Shown here: positions 26,996 to 36,375 of the stretch, piece by piece
Position numbering within the stretch: the stretch's first letter is position 1
Layout of the letters: every line of letters starts with the position of its first letter
NCBI RefSeq assembly: GCF_001427865.1
Contig: NZ_LMHH01000001.1
Coordinates: forward strand, 1,488,001 to 1,552,000
Direction: 5' to 3'
Length of the DNA stretch: 64,000 nt
Origin: Altererythrobacter sp. Root672
GTDB lineage: Bacteria > Pseudomonadota > Alphaproteobacteria > Sphingomonadales > Sphingomonadaceae
Program-made: the position numbers and the translations under genes
The notes under the pieces: model-generated
Told to the model about the DNA's origin: nothing
The model's database searches: none
Seen by the model: only the letters and a program-made list of their open reading frames with translations

Positions 26996-28154
26996 GCGTA
27001 AGTTCAAACAAGTGCTCGTCGCCCTATCTCCCGCCACGCTGCTGATCGCAAGCTGCGGTAGCGCCCAGTCGGGGGATAGCCCGGCTCCAACCGGCCCTTC
27101 CCCCTTCGCGCTTGCCGAGAAGGCCACGTTCGATTCGCCTTGGGCGCTCGCTTTCGCGCCCGGCACCCAGACACTGTTCGTCACCGAAAAGCCCGGCACG
27201 ATGAAGTTCATCGACCTCGCCACCGGGCGCCAGGGCAGCGTCACCGGGTTGCCGAAGGTCCTGGTCCAGGGCCAGGGCGGTTTGGGCGATGTCGCATTCC
27301 TGGCGTCCGAGAGCGCGCCGACGGTCACCCGCCGCACGGTCTACCTCACCTGGGCCGATCCGGGTGACGGCACCGCCAGCTTCGCCGCCATGGGCCGCGG
27401 CACGCTGGTCTGCGATCCCGGCGCCGATTGCCGGATCGAAGGGCTGACGCAGATCTGGCGCCAGCAGCCGGCCATCAAGAGCGCGGGCCACTATTCGCAC
27501 AAGATCGCCTTCTCGCCTGACGGAAAGTACCTGTTCCTCACCTCCGGCGAGCGCATGCAAGGCGACCCGGCCCAGGATCTCGGCACCAACCTCGGCAAGA
27601 TCCTGCGGCTCAACCTCGACGGCACTCCGGCCGACGGCAACCCGTTCGCCGACCGCGGCGGCGTCAGCCGCGAGATCTGGAGCTACGGTCACCGCAATCT
27701 GCTCGGGCTCCACTTCGACCTCGACGGGCAGCTGTGGGACCTCGAACATGGTCCTCGCGGCGGGGATGAGATCAACAAGGTCGAGCCCGGCAACAACTAC
27801 GGCTGGCCGGTGCGCTCCAACGGCGACAACTACGACGGCTCGCCGATCCCGGATCACTCGGCTGACGACGGCTTCGTCAAGCCCGCCATCTTCTGGAACC
27901 CGGTGATCGCGCCGGGCGACTTCGTGTTCTACAGTGGCAAGCTCTGGCCCGAATGGCGCAACCAGGCGGTCATCGCCAACCTCGGCTCTATGTCGATCGT
28001 GCGGGTCAAGCTGGCGGGCGGCAAGGGCACCGAAGAAGCCCGCATCAAGTTCGACAAGCGCCTGCGCGACATCATCGAGGCAACCGATGGGTCGCTCTAC
28101 GTGATTGAGGACGGTGCCAACGGCAGGCTGCTGCAGCTGACGCCTGCGAAGTAA
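26994..28154 (+). CDS. Aldose/sorbosone dehydrogenase-like lipoprotein (PQQ beta-propeller)
   Basis: Soluble quinoprotein-type sugar dehydrogenase (GSDH family, YliI/Asd-like), 386 residues. The signal ends in lipobox LIASC with Cys21, so it is an envelope lipoprotein. The propeller shows the family blocks DSPWALAFAPG, QGQGGLGDVAF, GHYSHKIAFSPDG, SYGHRNLLGLHFD, EHGPRGGDEIN and NNYGWP, which include the catalytic histidine and PQQ/calcium-binding residues. GAGGGAG precedes the ATG. The frame upstream overlaps rnhB by chance. Sugars are oxidised in the periplasm if PQQ is available. Confidence 0.9.
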   Translation: MRKFKQVLVALSPATLLIASCGSAQSGDSPAPTGPSPFALAEKATFDSPWALAFAPGTQTLFVTEKPGTMKFIDLATGRQGSVTGLPKVLVQGQGGLGDVAFLASESAPTVTRRTVYLTWADPGDGTASFAAMGRGTLVCDPGADCRIEGLTQIWRQQPAIKSAGHYSHKIAFSPDGKYLFLTSGERMQGDPAQDLGTNLGKILRLNLDGTPADGNPFADRGGVSREIWSYGHRNLLGLHFDLDGQLWDLEHGPRGGDEINKVEPGNNYGWPVRSNGDNYDGSPIPDHSADDGFVKPAIFWNPVIAPGDFVFYSGKLWPEWRNQAVIANLGSMSIVRVKLAGGKGTEEARIKFDKRLRDIIEATDGSLYVIEDGANGRLLQLTPAK

Positions 28155-28290
28155 GTATCCTCCCCTGCAAGGGGAGGGGGACCACCCACCGGGTGGTGGA
28201 GGGGCACTCTGGGTTAGCGCTGCGCTGGCACGTGGGTGCCCCTCCACCATGCTCCGCATGGTCCCCCTCCCCGTTCTGGGGAGGATTTCC
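28155..28290. repeat. Dispersed palindromic repeat, copy D (rearranged)
   Basis: Starts TCCTCCCC immediately after the sugar-dehydrogenase stop and ends GGGGAGGAT. It has two hairpin-forming halves, each with a CCCCTCCACCA/TGGTGGAGGGG box (around 28193-28205 and 28239-28250), so the left half is inverted relative to copies B and E. Confidence 0.75.
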
Positions 28291-28332
28291 TCATTGCCAT
28301 CACTCCCCGCGAACCCTATCGGCGCGCGCCTT

Positions 28333-28851
28333 ATGGCCGACCTTGCGCTCTCCACCCTGATTCCCCTCGATCAGGTCGATCCGACCCTGGTGGAAGACGT
28401 GCTCGACCGCGCTTTCGGACCAGGCCGCCACGAGCGCACCGCCTACAAGATCCGTGAGGGCACCGACTGGCTCCCGGCGTTGAGTTTCGCCGCACTCGAC
28501 GCCGAGGAGTATCTCGTCGGTACGATCCAGGCCTGGCCAGTCGCGCTCAATGACCCGCAAGGCCGCCCTCACCCCCTGATCATGGTCGGCCCGGTGGCAA
28601 TCACGCCCGAGCGCCAGGACCAGGGCTTCGGCCGCGCGCTGATGGCCGCGCAAGCCGCCGCGATCGACCCCGCCGCCCCGATCCCGCAAGTGCTGATTGG
28701 CGATGCGCCGTACTACGGCCGCTTCGGCTTCACCGAAGCCCCGCGCGGCTGGAAGTGTCCCGGCCCGTGGGACCCGGCCCGCCTACTGATCCGCGGCGCC
28801 GCTCCGGCTACTTTGCCGCCAGCGGGCATGCTGGGGCCTTGGCTGAGCTAG
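28333..28851 (+). CDS. GNAT-family N-acetyltransferase (YhbS-like)
   Basis: Acetyltransferase fold of 172 residues. The central block LIMVGPVAITPERQDQGFGRALM is GNAT motif A with the acetyl-CoA loop Q-x-x-G-x-G/A, and the C-terminal VLIGDAPYYGRFGF is the YhbS/PA-type signature. Substrate unknown. The frame extends into repeat copy D; the ATG at 28333 leaves the usual N-terminus. Confidence 0.85.
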   Translation: MADLALSTLIPLDQVDPTLVEDVLDRAFGPGRHERTAYKIREGTDWLPALSFAALDAEEYLVGTIQAWPVALNDPQGRPHPLIMVGPVAITPERQDQGFGRALMAAQAAAIDPAAPIPQVLIGDAPYYGRFGFTEAPRGWKCPGPWDPARLLIRGAAPATLPPAGMLGPWLS

Positions 28852-28938
28852 GATTTGCTGTCCGCGGGTGACGTCGGCTTTGGTTGGAAAGCGGGCGAAG
28901 GAGCCTCCCTAGACGTCATACGGCTCGACAACGCCGCG

Positions 28939-29223
28939 CTAGCACATCGACCCCTTCATGACATTCGACGGAGCCTGGCAGCCTCCACCAGCTTGCCTCA
29001 CCGTATCATCCAGGCCTTGCTTCGTACGCCGGTGAACCTCTTGCCATTGCGCGCGTGTCAGGCAGATGCGTGTTGATCGCGTGAGCGAGCCAGTTACCCG
29101 GTCGGTGCGGCAAATCTTCTTTTCCTGCTTGGCATCCGCCTCTGCAGGGGGCGTTTGAGCCTCCTGGGCCATCACGCCGGTCGACAAGAGAAGCATGACT
29201 GCACCGAAAAGACCGACCTTCAT
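28939..29223 (-). CDS. Small secreted cysteine-containing protein
   Basis: Ninety-four residues with a signal peptide (MKVGLFGAVMLLLSTGVMAQ), a charged spacer, and a conserved-looking core KKICRTDRVTGSLTRSTRICLTRAQWQ with two cysteines that could form a disulfide. A third Cys lies in GGGC. The start at 29223 has the good site AGGGAGAGGA. Similar small proteins are common and unassigned in sphingomonads; no function is suggested. Confidence 0.75.
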   Translation of the reverse strand: MKVGLFGAVMLLLSTGVMAQEAQTPPAEADAKQEKKICRTDRVTGSLTRSTRICLTRAQWQEVHRRTKQGLDDTVRQAGGGCQAPSNVMKGSMC

Positions 29224-29412
29224 CGTCCTCTCCCTTGTGCGTTGATCTTAAATGGAAAAGCACGGAGACAATTTACGCCTTCCAACCCAGTCCGCAACGC
29301 ACTCAATCGGGTAGTAGGCATCCCGTCACATCAGGCTGAATTCCCTCTTAATCCCCCCATCCGGCAAGTTCCGAGATTGTTACATGCGTCACCATCTGCC
29401 ATCCCGGGGCAA

Positions 29413-29961
29413 ATGCCATATGATGAACCACCAGACCTGGCAGCGATGACGCTGCGCGAGATAACCGATGTTATCGAAGCGCACGAACTTCCCCCTGTAG
29501 ACCGATGGAATCCGCGCGATACTGCCGACAGTCATGCGCGAATCGCGGCCGATGGCACCTGGTTTCACGAGGGCCGCGAGATCACCCGCCCGGCCATGAT
29601 CCGGTCGTTCTCGTCCCTCCTCAAGCGCGACCGCAAGGGGCGGCACTGGCTGGTTACCCCGGAGTGCAAGCAATCGATCGAAGTCGAGGATGCCGCCTTC
29701 ATCGCCATCGACACCAAAGTACTCGATGGCGCTCTGGCCTTCCGCCTCAACACTGACGAACTGGTGATCGCAGGCCCCGATCATCCACTCCGTACTGCCG
29801 GAGATCTCGACAGGCCGTCGGTCTATCTGATGGTGCGCCATGGCTGCGAGGCGAAGCTCAACCGTTCGACTTGGCTGCAATTGGCCCATCATGCCCTCGC
29901 CAACGACGATGGGTTCTGGGTCGAAAGCCGGGGCGAGCGCTTCTCGCTCTATCCCGAATGA
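29413..29961 (+). CDS. DUF1285 protein
   Basis: Cytosolic protein of 182 residues. Recognised by PPVDRWNP, DSHARIAADGTWFHEGREI and RPAMIRSFSSLLKRD, the core of DUF1285, whose structures are two small barrels of unknown function. An in-frame ATG at 29446 is an alternative start. Its stop overlaps the Nudix start (ATGA at 29958), so it is coupled with it. Confidence 0.85.
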   Translation: MPYDEPPDLAAMTLREITDVIEAHELPPVDRWNPRDTADSHARIAADGTWFHEGREITRPAMIRSFSSLLKRDRKGRHWLVTPECKQSIEVEDAAFIAIDTKVLDGALAFRLNTDELVIAGPDHPLRTAGDLDRPSVYLMVRHGCEAKLNRSTWLQLAHHALANDDGFWVESRGERFSLYPE

Positions 29962-30554
29962 GCGCGCTGTTCGAACGGCTGAAGCTGCTGTTCGACGAAG
30001 GGCATGGCGTCGAACTGCCCAGCCTGCGCAACGACGGACAGTTCGCCCCAGCCGAAATTCGCCCCGCGGCGGTGCTGGTGGCGGTGACCGAGCGGGAAGA
30101 GCCTGGCGTTATCCTGACCCACCGGCCGGATTCGATGCGTGCCCACGCCGGGCAGGTCGCCTTCCCTGGCGGCAAGCTCGATCCGGGCGAAGATGCGGTC
30201 GAGGCCGCGCTTCGCGAAGCCTACGAAGAGCTGGCGATAAACCCATCAGACGTCAGGGTTATCGGTGCGAGCGATCGCTTCATAACCGGCACCGGTTACG
30301 ACGTGACGCCCGTCCTCGGCCTGGTCCCGGCCGACCTGCCGATCGTGCCCAACCCGCACGAAGTGGATTCGTGGTTCGAAGTGCCGCTGGCCTTCCTGCT
30401 CGATCCCGCCAACCATGCCCACAAGGAACGCGAGTGGTTCGGCCGAATGCGCCCCTACATCGAAATCGACTGGCAGGGCCACGTGATCTGGGGGATCACC
30501 GCCGCCATCGTCGCCAACCTCTCTCAACGCCTGGCGTGGCCGGGAAGAGACTGA
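29958..30554 (+). CDS. Nudix hydrolase, CoA pyrophosphatase-like
   Basis: Nudix enzyme of 198 residues (NudL/CoAse type). The Nudix box runs from G72 (GGKLDPGED) through REAYEEL at 86-92, preceded by the CoAse-type motif HAGQVAFPGG. It probably splits CoA or its derivatives into phosphopantetheine and nucleotide. It lies between DUF1285 and cca in a DUF1285-nudix-cca order that is often conserved in alphaproteobacteria. Confidence 0.9.
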   Translation: MSALFERLKLLFDEGHGVELPSLRNDGQFAPAEIRPAAVLVAVTEREEPGVILTHRPDSMRAHAGQVAFPGGKLDPGEDAVEAALREAYEELAINPSDVRVIGASDRFITGTGYDVTPVLGLVPADLPIVPNPHEVDSWFEVPLAFLLDPANHAHKEREWFGRMRPYIEIDWQGHVIWGITAAIVANLSQRLAWPGRD

Positions 30555-30649
30555 GCTCTGTCCTACTTGCCGATGCTGTGCCATTCGGCGGACATGATCG
30601 CGAACTGCCCTCGATTTGCCCACGCCAGCACGGCAATGGGATTGGCCCA

Positions 30650-31831
30650 ATGAGCACCGTTGCCTCCAAACTGCCCGCGGTGGCCTGGACGGCCCGAGAC
30701 GACCTCGCTGCACTCGTTGCCGCGTTGGGCCCGGACAAGGTCCGCTGGGTCGGCGGCGCGGTGCGCGACACGCTGCTCGGCCATCCCGTCGCTGATGTCG
30801 ACGCCGCGACGCTGCACGAACCGCAAACGGTCATCGAGTTGCTGGGCCAGGCAGGCATTCGCGCCATCCCCACGGGCATCGATCACGGCACGGTGACCGC
30901 CATACTGCCCGGCGGCAATGTCGAAGTAACGACGCTGCGCCACGACGTCAGCACGGATGGCCGCCGTGCCACCGTAGCGTTCGCGACCGAGTGGCGCGAG
31001 GACGCAGAGCGACGCGACTTCACCATCAATGCGCTCTACGCCGATCCCGTGACGCTGGAGATCTTCGACTGGTTCGGCGGCCTGGCAGACCTCGAAGTGC
31101 ATCGCGTGCGCTTCATCGGCGACGCCCGCCAGCGTATCCGCGAAGATCACCTGCGCATCCTGCGCTACTACCGCTTCCAGGCCCGCTTCGGCAGCGCGCT
31201 GGACGAAGAAGCCGAAGAGGCCTGCGCCGAGCTCGCGCCCACTCTCAAGGGCTTGAGCCGCGAGCGAGTGGCGATGGAGCTGCTCAACTTGCTCAGCCTG
31301 CCCGATCCCTCGGCGACGGTGGAGCGGATGGAAGCGCGCGGTGTCTTGCCAGTGGTCCTGCCAGAGGCGGGCGAACGCGGCATTGCCGCGCTCAAGGCGC
31401 TCACCACCGAGGAAAGCCGCCAGGGCGTAGCTCCTGACGCGCTGCGCCGCCTCGCCGCGCTGTTGCCGGCCGAGCCCCGCACTGCCGAGCAAGTCGCGGC
31501 GCGGCTGCGGCTGTCGGCGGCCCAGAAGAAACGGCTGGTCACGGCGGCAGCGCGAGAGGCCGAACCCGGCGAAGCCCGCGCGCTCGCCTACAGCCTCGGA
31601 CGCGATGAGGCAATCGACCGGCTTCTGCTCGCGGGTGCCGATGTCTCGCCTCTCACCGGCTGGGATATCCCACGGTTCCCGATCAAGGGCGGCGAGATCG
31701 TCGCTCGCGGGATCTCCGCAGGACCGGAAGTAGCGAGAATCCTGCGCGAAATCGAGCGCCGCTGGGTCGCCGAAGGGTTCCCGAATCCAGAACGGGCCGG
31801 GAAACTGCTCGATGAGAGGCTGCCACGCTAA
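30650..31831 (+). CDS. cca: tRNA nucleotidyltransferase (CCA-adding), class II
   Basis: Adds or repairs the 3' CCA of tRNAs (393 residues). Class II marks: WVGGAVRDTLLG with the following DVDAATLH (metal-binding D-x-D), and ERRDFTINALYAD. The C-terminal helical RNA-binding region follows (EDHLRILRYYRFQARFG). Homology with poly(A) polymerase PcnB is possible, but length and motif spacing suit CCA-adding. The ATG at 30650 was chosen; the upstream open frame lies antiparallel to nudix sequence and does not look coding. Confidence 0.9.
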   Translation: MSTVASKLPAVAWTARDDLAALVAALGPDKVRWVGGAVRDTLLGHPVADVDAATLHEPQTVIELLGQAGIRAIPTGIDHGTVTAILPGGNVEVTTLRHDVSTDGRRATVAFATEWREDAERRDFTINALYADPVTLEIFDWFGGLADLEVHRVRFIGDARQRIREDHLRILRYYRFQARFGSALDEEAEEACAELAPTLKGLSRERVAMELLNLLSLPDPSATVERMEARGVLPVVLPEAGERGIAALKALTTEESRQGVAPDALRRLAALLPAEPRTAEQVAARLRLSAAQKKRLVTAAAREAEPGEARALAYSLGRDEAIDRLLLAGADVSPLTGWDIPRFPIKGGEIVARGISAGPEVARILREIERRWVAEGFPNPERAGKLLDERLPR

Positions 31832-32081
31832 TAGTTGTATTGGCTAACCTTTCACCGCGTCAAAGACACGACTCATCCGAAACCGGTTTGCGCGATCGGC
31901 TCTCCATCACGAAGCAGGACTCCAGGTCGCAATAAGCAGGACCGGTGGCGTCCCGTCATCGGCAAGGGTCTCGAGAAGATAGGTCGCATCCGCAGCGGCC
32001 ACGCCCATTCCCCTCATTCCGGCTGCCCCCCACGCCCGTTCAGGCGGGCGCCAAGTGTCTTGGAGTTATTGGAGAGTGACG

Positions 32082-32588
32082 ATGAAGTTTTCCCCCCTCG
32101 CGGCCATAGCGGCCGTGGCGCTGGCCGGCCTTTCGGTTCCGGCCTTCGCCGCCCCCACGGTCGGTGCCACGGTATTCGGCCCTGACGGCAGCGAAGTCGG
32201 CAAGATCGAACAAGTCGCTGGCGGCAACGTCGTGATCAACACCGGCAACCTCAAGGCGGCCATCCCCGCCGACGCCCTCAGCGTTGGAGAGAAGGGCCCG
32301 ACCATCGGCTGGAACAAGGCCGACCTCGAAGCCGCCGTTGGCGCCGCAAACGCGGAAGCCGGTGCGGCGCTAGACGCCAAGCTCGTGGCTGGCGCCGAAG
32401 TCTACAGCAGTGACGGCGTCGTTCTTGGAAAAGTGAACAAGGTCGACGGCGAGCTCGTCGTAGTCGACCTCAAGGACGGCGCGACCTCGCTGCCCAAGAA
32501 GCAGATGGCCCTACAGGCCGACAAGGTCACCTTCCTCGCCACCGCGGCCGACGTCGAAGCGGCCCTCAAGGCCCAGGGCGGAGACTGA
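32082..32588 (+). CDS. Periplasmic protein with two PRC-barrel-like repeats
   Basis: 168 residues with a cleavable signal (MKFSPLAAIAAVALAGLSVPAFA). The mature part has two similar halves: VGATVFGPDGSEVGKIEQVAGG and AGAEVYSSDGVVLGKVNKVDGE, each followed by a stretch ending in a basic-hydrophobic IPADAL/LPKKQM element. This resembles tandem PRC-barrel domains. TTGGAGAG precedes the ATG at 32082. Envelope location is likely; role unknown. 250 bases upstream hold no recognisable gene. Confidence 0.8.
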   Translation: MKFSPLAAIAAVALAGLSVPAFAAPTVGATVFGPDGSEVGKIEQVAGGNVVINTGNLKAAIPADALSVGEKGPTIGWNKADLEAAVGAANAEAGAALDAKLVAGAEVYSSDGVVLGKVNKVDGELVVVDLKDGATSLPKKQMALQADKVTFLATAADVEAALKAQGGD

Positions 32589-32596
32589 TCAAGGAT

Positions 32597-32617
32597 ACCG
32601 GGTGCCCCGCACCCGGT
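32597..32617. terminator. Hairpin after the PRC-barrel-like gene
   Basis: Perfect nine-base stem ACCGGGTGC/GCACCCGGT with a CCC loop and no T-run. It is probably a 3'-end stabiliser or part of a two-hairpin terminator. Confidence 0.55.
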
Positions 32618-32621
32618 GGAG

Positions 32622-32660
32622 GGGACCCGCCAAGGGTCGCTACTTGGGCGGGTCCCTTCC
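32622..32660. terminator. Bidirectional terminator between the PRC-like gene and parC
   Basis: Stem GGGACCCGCCAAG (32622-32634) pairs with CTTGGGCGGGTCCC (32643-32656) with one bulged G, followed by TTCC. It lies between convergent genes. Confidence 0.7.
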
Positions 32661-32675
32661 GTTCGCCTCGCAGTC

Positions 32676-34961
32676 TCAGAACTTGTTGTCGCGGGGGAAA
32701 CCCTGCGGCGGAAGCCGGCCCGCCGCACCACGAGCGACCTTCCACATGTGGATGTCCTTCTCGGTCCTAGTGCGGCCGGTCTCGCCGCCCATCTCCCATG
32801 ACAGCCCATCTTCCAGCTTGAGCGTGGTCGCATCCCCTAGCCCGCCATCGCGATAGCGCTGCAGGGTCACGCCCTGCCCTCGCGACATGACCGGCAGTTC
32901 TTCGAGGCTGAAGACCACCAGCTTGCGGTTCTCGCCGACTACGGCAACGTGATCGTGCTCAGGCGCGATCGGACGAACCACGACCAGCTTGCGACCATCC
33001 TTGAGGTTGACCACCTGCCGGCCCTTACGCGTTTCCGCCAGGAGCTCGTCCGTCACTGCAGCGAACCCGTGACCGGTGCTCGAAACCAGCAGCAGCTGCG
33101 TGCCCGGCTTATGGACCACGACCTCGATGATCTGCGCCGCGGCATCGATGTCCAGCGTGTTGCGCAGTGGTTCGCCGAAGCCTCTCGCCCCAGGTAGCTT
33201 GTCCGCCCCGATGGTGAAGAAACGTCCGTCGTCCGCCGCGAGAAGCAGCTTGTCGGTAGTCTGGGCGTGGAGCGCATAGGCCGGGCCATCGCCCTCCTTG
33301 AACTTCCAGTCCTGTTCGAGCGGCAGATGCCCACGCGCCGCCCGGATCCAGCCGCGCTGCGAAAGGATAATCGTCACCGGCTCCTTCTCGATCATCGCAT
33401 CCATGCTGAATTCGATCGTCGGTGCCGCCTCGGCAATCGTGGTCCGGCGGCGGCCGAGCGCGGTGTCTTCGGCGTATTCCTTGCGCATCGCGGTGAGATC
33501 GCGCTTGAGGCGGGTCCGCTGGCGGGCCGGGGAGTCGAGCAGCTTCTCAAGCTCGGCACGCTCGGCCAGGAGTTCATCCCGCTCCCGCTTGAGCTCCATT
33601 TCCTCGAGCTTGCGCAAGCTGCGCAACCGCATGTTGAGGATCGCTTCGGCCTGCCGGTCGGTCAGCCCGAACTCGGCCATCATCACCGGCTTGGGCTCGT
33701 CCTCGGTGCGGATGATCTCGATCACGCGGTCGAGGTTGAGGAAGGCGATGATATAGCCTTCGACCAGCTCCAGCCGGTCGGCGATCTTTTGCAGCCGGTG
33801 GCGCGTGCGGCGCTGGAGGATGTCGATCTGGTGCGCGACCCAGTTCGACAGCAGCTCGTGCAGCCCCATGACCATCGGCGTGCGCGTGGCGTCGAGCACG
33901 TTGAGGTTGAGGCCGATGCGCGTCTCCAGATCGGTCAGCTTGTAGAGGCTTTCCTTGAGCAGCTCCGGATCGACATTGCGGCTCTTTGGCACGAGTACGA
34001 TGCGGATCTGCTCGTCGCTTTCGTCACGAACGTCTTCCAGGATCGGCAACTTGCGATCGGCGATCGCCTGGGCGATCTGTTCGATCAACTTGCCCTTCGG
34101 GACCATGTAGGGGATCTCGGAGATCACCAGCTGGTACTGCCCGCCGCCGAGGCGTTCGATGCCCGCCTGCTGGTCGTCCTCGTCCTTGGACTCCGCGGCG
34201 AAGAACCGCCCGCGTACGCGGAAGCTGCCGCGTCCCGTCTCGTAGGCTTGGGAGATCGCCTCCTTCGAATCGACGATCAGCCCGCCCGTGGCGAAGTCCG
34301 GGCCGCGGAACAGGTCCATCAGCCGGGCATGCTCGACATGCGGGTTGTCGATCAACTCAAGCGCGGCGTCGATCACCTCGGCCACGTTGTGGCTTGGGAT
34401 CGAGGTCGCCATGCCCACCGCGATGCCGCTGGCGCCGTTGGCCAGCAGGTTCGGGAACAGGCCCGGGAAGATCGAGGGCTCTTCTTCCTCGTTGTTGTAG
34501 GTCGGGACGAAATCGACCGTGCCTTCGTCGAGCCCGTCCATCAGCTGCATGGCCGTGCGCGTCAGGCGGCATTCGGTGTACCGCTCCGCCGCCGCGTTAT
34601 CGCCGTCGATGTTGCCGAAGTTGCCCTGCCCTTCGACCAGCGGATAGCGCAGCGTGAACGGCTGGGCGAGGCGGACCATCGCGTCGTAGAGCGCCAGGTT
34701 GCCGTGCGGATGGTATTTGCCCATCACGTCGCCGACCACGCGGCTGGACTTCTTGAACGCACTCGACGGATCGAGCCGCAAACCGCGCATGCCCCACAGG
34801 ATCCGCCGGTGAACCGGCTTCAGGCCATCGCGCAAGTCCGGCAGCGAGCGGGCCGTGATCGTGGACAGCGCGTAGACCAGGTACCGCTCCGACAAGGCGC
34901 TGTCGAACGGCGCGTCGACGATCGTGTCGAACGGATCCTTCTCGTCTTCGATAACAGTCAT
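32676..34961 (-). CDS. parC: DNA topoisomerase IV subunit A
   Basis: Breakage-reunion subunit that decatenates sister chromosomes with ParE. 761 residues, as expected. The catalytic tyrosine is Y128 (AAAERYTEC). The quinolone-determining segment reads [14 protein letters not shown] at 82-95, so the positions equal to E. coli D79, S80 and E84 are N, L and D. The C-terminal beta-pinwheel has the GRKLVV and GQGVTLQR turns. ParC rather than GyrA is indicated by the N-terminus and the lack of the GyrA-box QRRGGKG. The gene stands alone on the minus strand. Confidence 0.94.
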   Translation of the reverse strand: MTVIEDEKDPFDTIVDAPFDSALSERYLVYALSTITARSLPDLRDGLKPVHRRILWGMRGLRLDPSSAFKKSSRVVGDVMGKYHPHGNLALYDAMVRLAQPFTLRYPLVEGQGNFGNIDGDNAAAERYTECRLTRTAMQLMDGLDEGTVDFVPTYNNEEEEPSIFPGLFPNLLANGASGIAVGMATSIPSHNVAEVIDAALELIDNPHVEHARLMDLFRGPDFATGGLIVDSKEAISQAYETGRGSFRVRGRFFAAESKDEDDQQAGIERLGGGQYQLVISEIPYMVPKGKLIEQIAQAIADRKLPILEDVRDESDEQIRIVLVPKSRNVDPELLKESLYKLTDLETRIGLNLNVLDATRTPMVMGLHELLSNWVAHQIDILQRRTRHRLQKIADRLELVEGYIIAFLNLDRVIEIIRTEDEPKPVMMAEFGLTDRQAEAILNMRLRSLRKLEEMELKRERDELLAERAELEKLLDSPARQRTRLKRDLTAMRKEYAEDTALGRRRTTIAEAAPTIEFSMDAMIEKEPVTIILSQRGWIRAARGHLPLEQDWKFKEGDGPAYALHAQTTDKLLLAADDGRFFTIGADKLPGARGFGEPLRNTLDIDAAAQIIEVVVHKPGTQLLLVSSTGHGFAAVTDELLAETRKGRQVVNLKDGRKLVVVRPIAPEHDHVAVVGENRKLVVFSLEELPVMSRGQGVTLQRYRDGGLGDATTLKLEDGLSWEMGGETGRTRTEKDIHMWKVARGAAGRLPPQGFPRDNKF

Positions 34962-35121
34962 GCCTCCGCCCTAGCAGCGGCGCCGGCCGCGCGACAGGCG
35001 GGGAATGGGGCTTTCAACACTAAGAATTGAGCGGCCGGAACAGCTCGTGACGCCCGTTCATATTCGCGAAAGCTCAATTATGGCGAAATTAAGGCCCAAA
35101 TGCGGCACAAAGGAGGCCATA

Positions 35122-36009
35122 ATGCGTAACTCTTTGAAGTTGCTTGCCCCGATTAGCCTGATTGCCCTGACAGCGTGTTCGGAAGCCGGAGACCGAGCGG
35201 GCCAATCTATGGAAATGGCCGAAGCCGCAGCCGACAGCGCCGTGGCGCCTGCCGAAAAGGACAACAGCGCCAGCGGAGAGCAAGGAGCCCTGGGCTCGCT
35301 CTCCGAGATCCCCGTCACTCTGCCCAAGCTGGCCTTCGTCCTGGACTACGGCTTTCGCCTGAAGCCCAAGGAGATCGCACCGCTGCAACAGAAGCACGCC
35401 GACATGTGCGAAGCGCTTGGCCCCTACCAGTGCCAGATCGTCTCACTCACCCGGACGGGCGAAGAAGACGAGATCTACGGCGAGCTTCAACTCGCCGTGG
35501 CGTCCGAAAAGGCGCGCGGGTTTGCCACTTTGCTCTCGGCAGCTGCCGAAAGCGACGGCGCGGAGACCTTTAAGGCCAACATCACTGGCGAGGACATGTC
35601 GAAGTCGATCGTCGACACCGAAGCTCGCATTCGCGGCCGCGTCGCGCTGCGCGACCGGCTGATGGAAGTCCTAAAAACGCGCAAGGGCACGGTCCAGCAA
35701 CTGGTCGAAGCCGAGCGCGGCGTTGCCGCGGTGAACGAAGAGATCGACCAGGCCCAAAGCTGGCTCAAGGAGCAGAAGGGACGAGTGGCGTTCAGCAGGA
35801 TGACGCTGTCGTATGAGTCGGCCACCCCAGGTGGCAGCTTCCTGAAGCCGATCGAAGGTGCCTTTGGAGCGATCGGCTCGATCCTCGGGGTACTGGTCGC
35901 TGGAATAATCCTGATGCTCGCGGTAGTTGGACCGCTGGTGCTGGGCGTTTTCGGTGTGAAGCGGGTTAGTCGCCGGCTCTCGCGGGACACCGCAGTCACC
36001 GAAGCGTGA
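35122..36009 (+). CDS. DUF4349 lipoprotein
   Basis: Envelope lipoprotein of 295 residues. The signal ends LIALTAC with lipidated Cys19, and AAGGAGG precedes the ATG. The DUF4349 core includes SIVDTEARIRGRVALRDRL, a coiled region KTRKGTVQQLVEAERGVAAVNEEID and VAFSRMTLSYE. Near residue 255 one TM helix (IGSILGVLVAGIILMLAVVG) is followed by a short basic tail. The combination of lipid anchor and C-terminal helix suggests a periplasm-spanning or inner-membrane protein. Function unknown. Confidence 0.83.
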   Translation: MRNSLKLLAPISLIALTACSEAGDRAGQSMEMAEAAADSAVAPAEKDNSASGEQGALGSLSEIPVTLPKLAFVLDYGFRLKPKEIAPLQQKHADMCEALGPYQCQIVSLTRTGEEDEIYGELQLAVASEKARGFATLLSAAAESDGAETFKANITGEDMSKSIVDTEARIRGRVALRDRLMEVLKTRKGTVQQLVEAERGVAAVNEEIDQAQSWLKEQKGRVAFSRMTLSYESATPGGSFLKPIEGAFGAIGSILGVLVAGIILMLAVVGPLVLGVFGVKRVSRRLSRDTAVTEA

Positions 36010-36040
36010 ACTTCGGGGCGGGCGCCTCTCGCGGCGCCCG

Positions 36041-36370
36041 CTACCGCTTCTGCATGTCCCAACTCTCGGCCGGGATGCGCACCTCTATCCCGTCGAGCGC
36101 GTCGGTCAGCTCGATCTGGCACGACAGCCGACTCGTACGGCAGACGCCCACGGCGAGGTCGAGCATGTCTTCCTCATCGTCGCTGGCGGGCGGGAGGCGA
36201 TCGAACCAGTCGGCGGGGAGGATGACGTGGCAGGTCGAGCAGGCCATCTGCCCCTCGCACGTCCCTTCGAGCGGCATGCCGGCAGCCTGCGCAACCTCGA
36301 GCAGCCGCATGCCCGGCTCCGCGGCCGCGTCCACGCGCGCTCCGTCTCTTGTAATGAAGGCTACACGAAT
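36041..36370 (-). CDS. 2Fe-2S ferredoxin (adrenodoxin type), probable ATT start
   Basis: Electron carrier of about 109 residues. The cluster ligands are CEGQMACSTCH (C-x5-C-x2-C) plus the later Cys in GVCRTSRLSCQ, the ISC/adrenodoxin pattern. The N-terminus RVAFITRDGARV is standard only if translation begins at ATT (36368-36370), with AAGGA eight bases ahead. The alternative is a TTG at 36400, which would add ten non-conserved residues and overlap the desulfurase by 25 bases without a Shine-Dalgarno. It follows two cysteine desulfurases and is likely used in Fe-S assembly. Confidence 0.88.
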   Translation of the reverse strand: MRVAFITRDGARVDAAAEPGMRLLEVAQAAGMPLEGTCEGQMACSTCHVILPADWFDRLPPASDDEEDMLDLAVGVCRTSRLSCQIELTDALDGIEVRIPAESWDMQKR

Positions 36371-36375
36371 GGCTG

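Noticed and set aside
31832-32081. Possible small gene in the cca-to-PRC gap
   Set aside because: Short frames only, without a binding site or recognisable sequence; a CGCCCG/CGGGCG hairpin is the sole structure seen.
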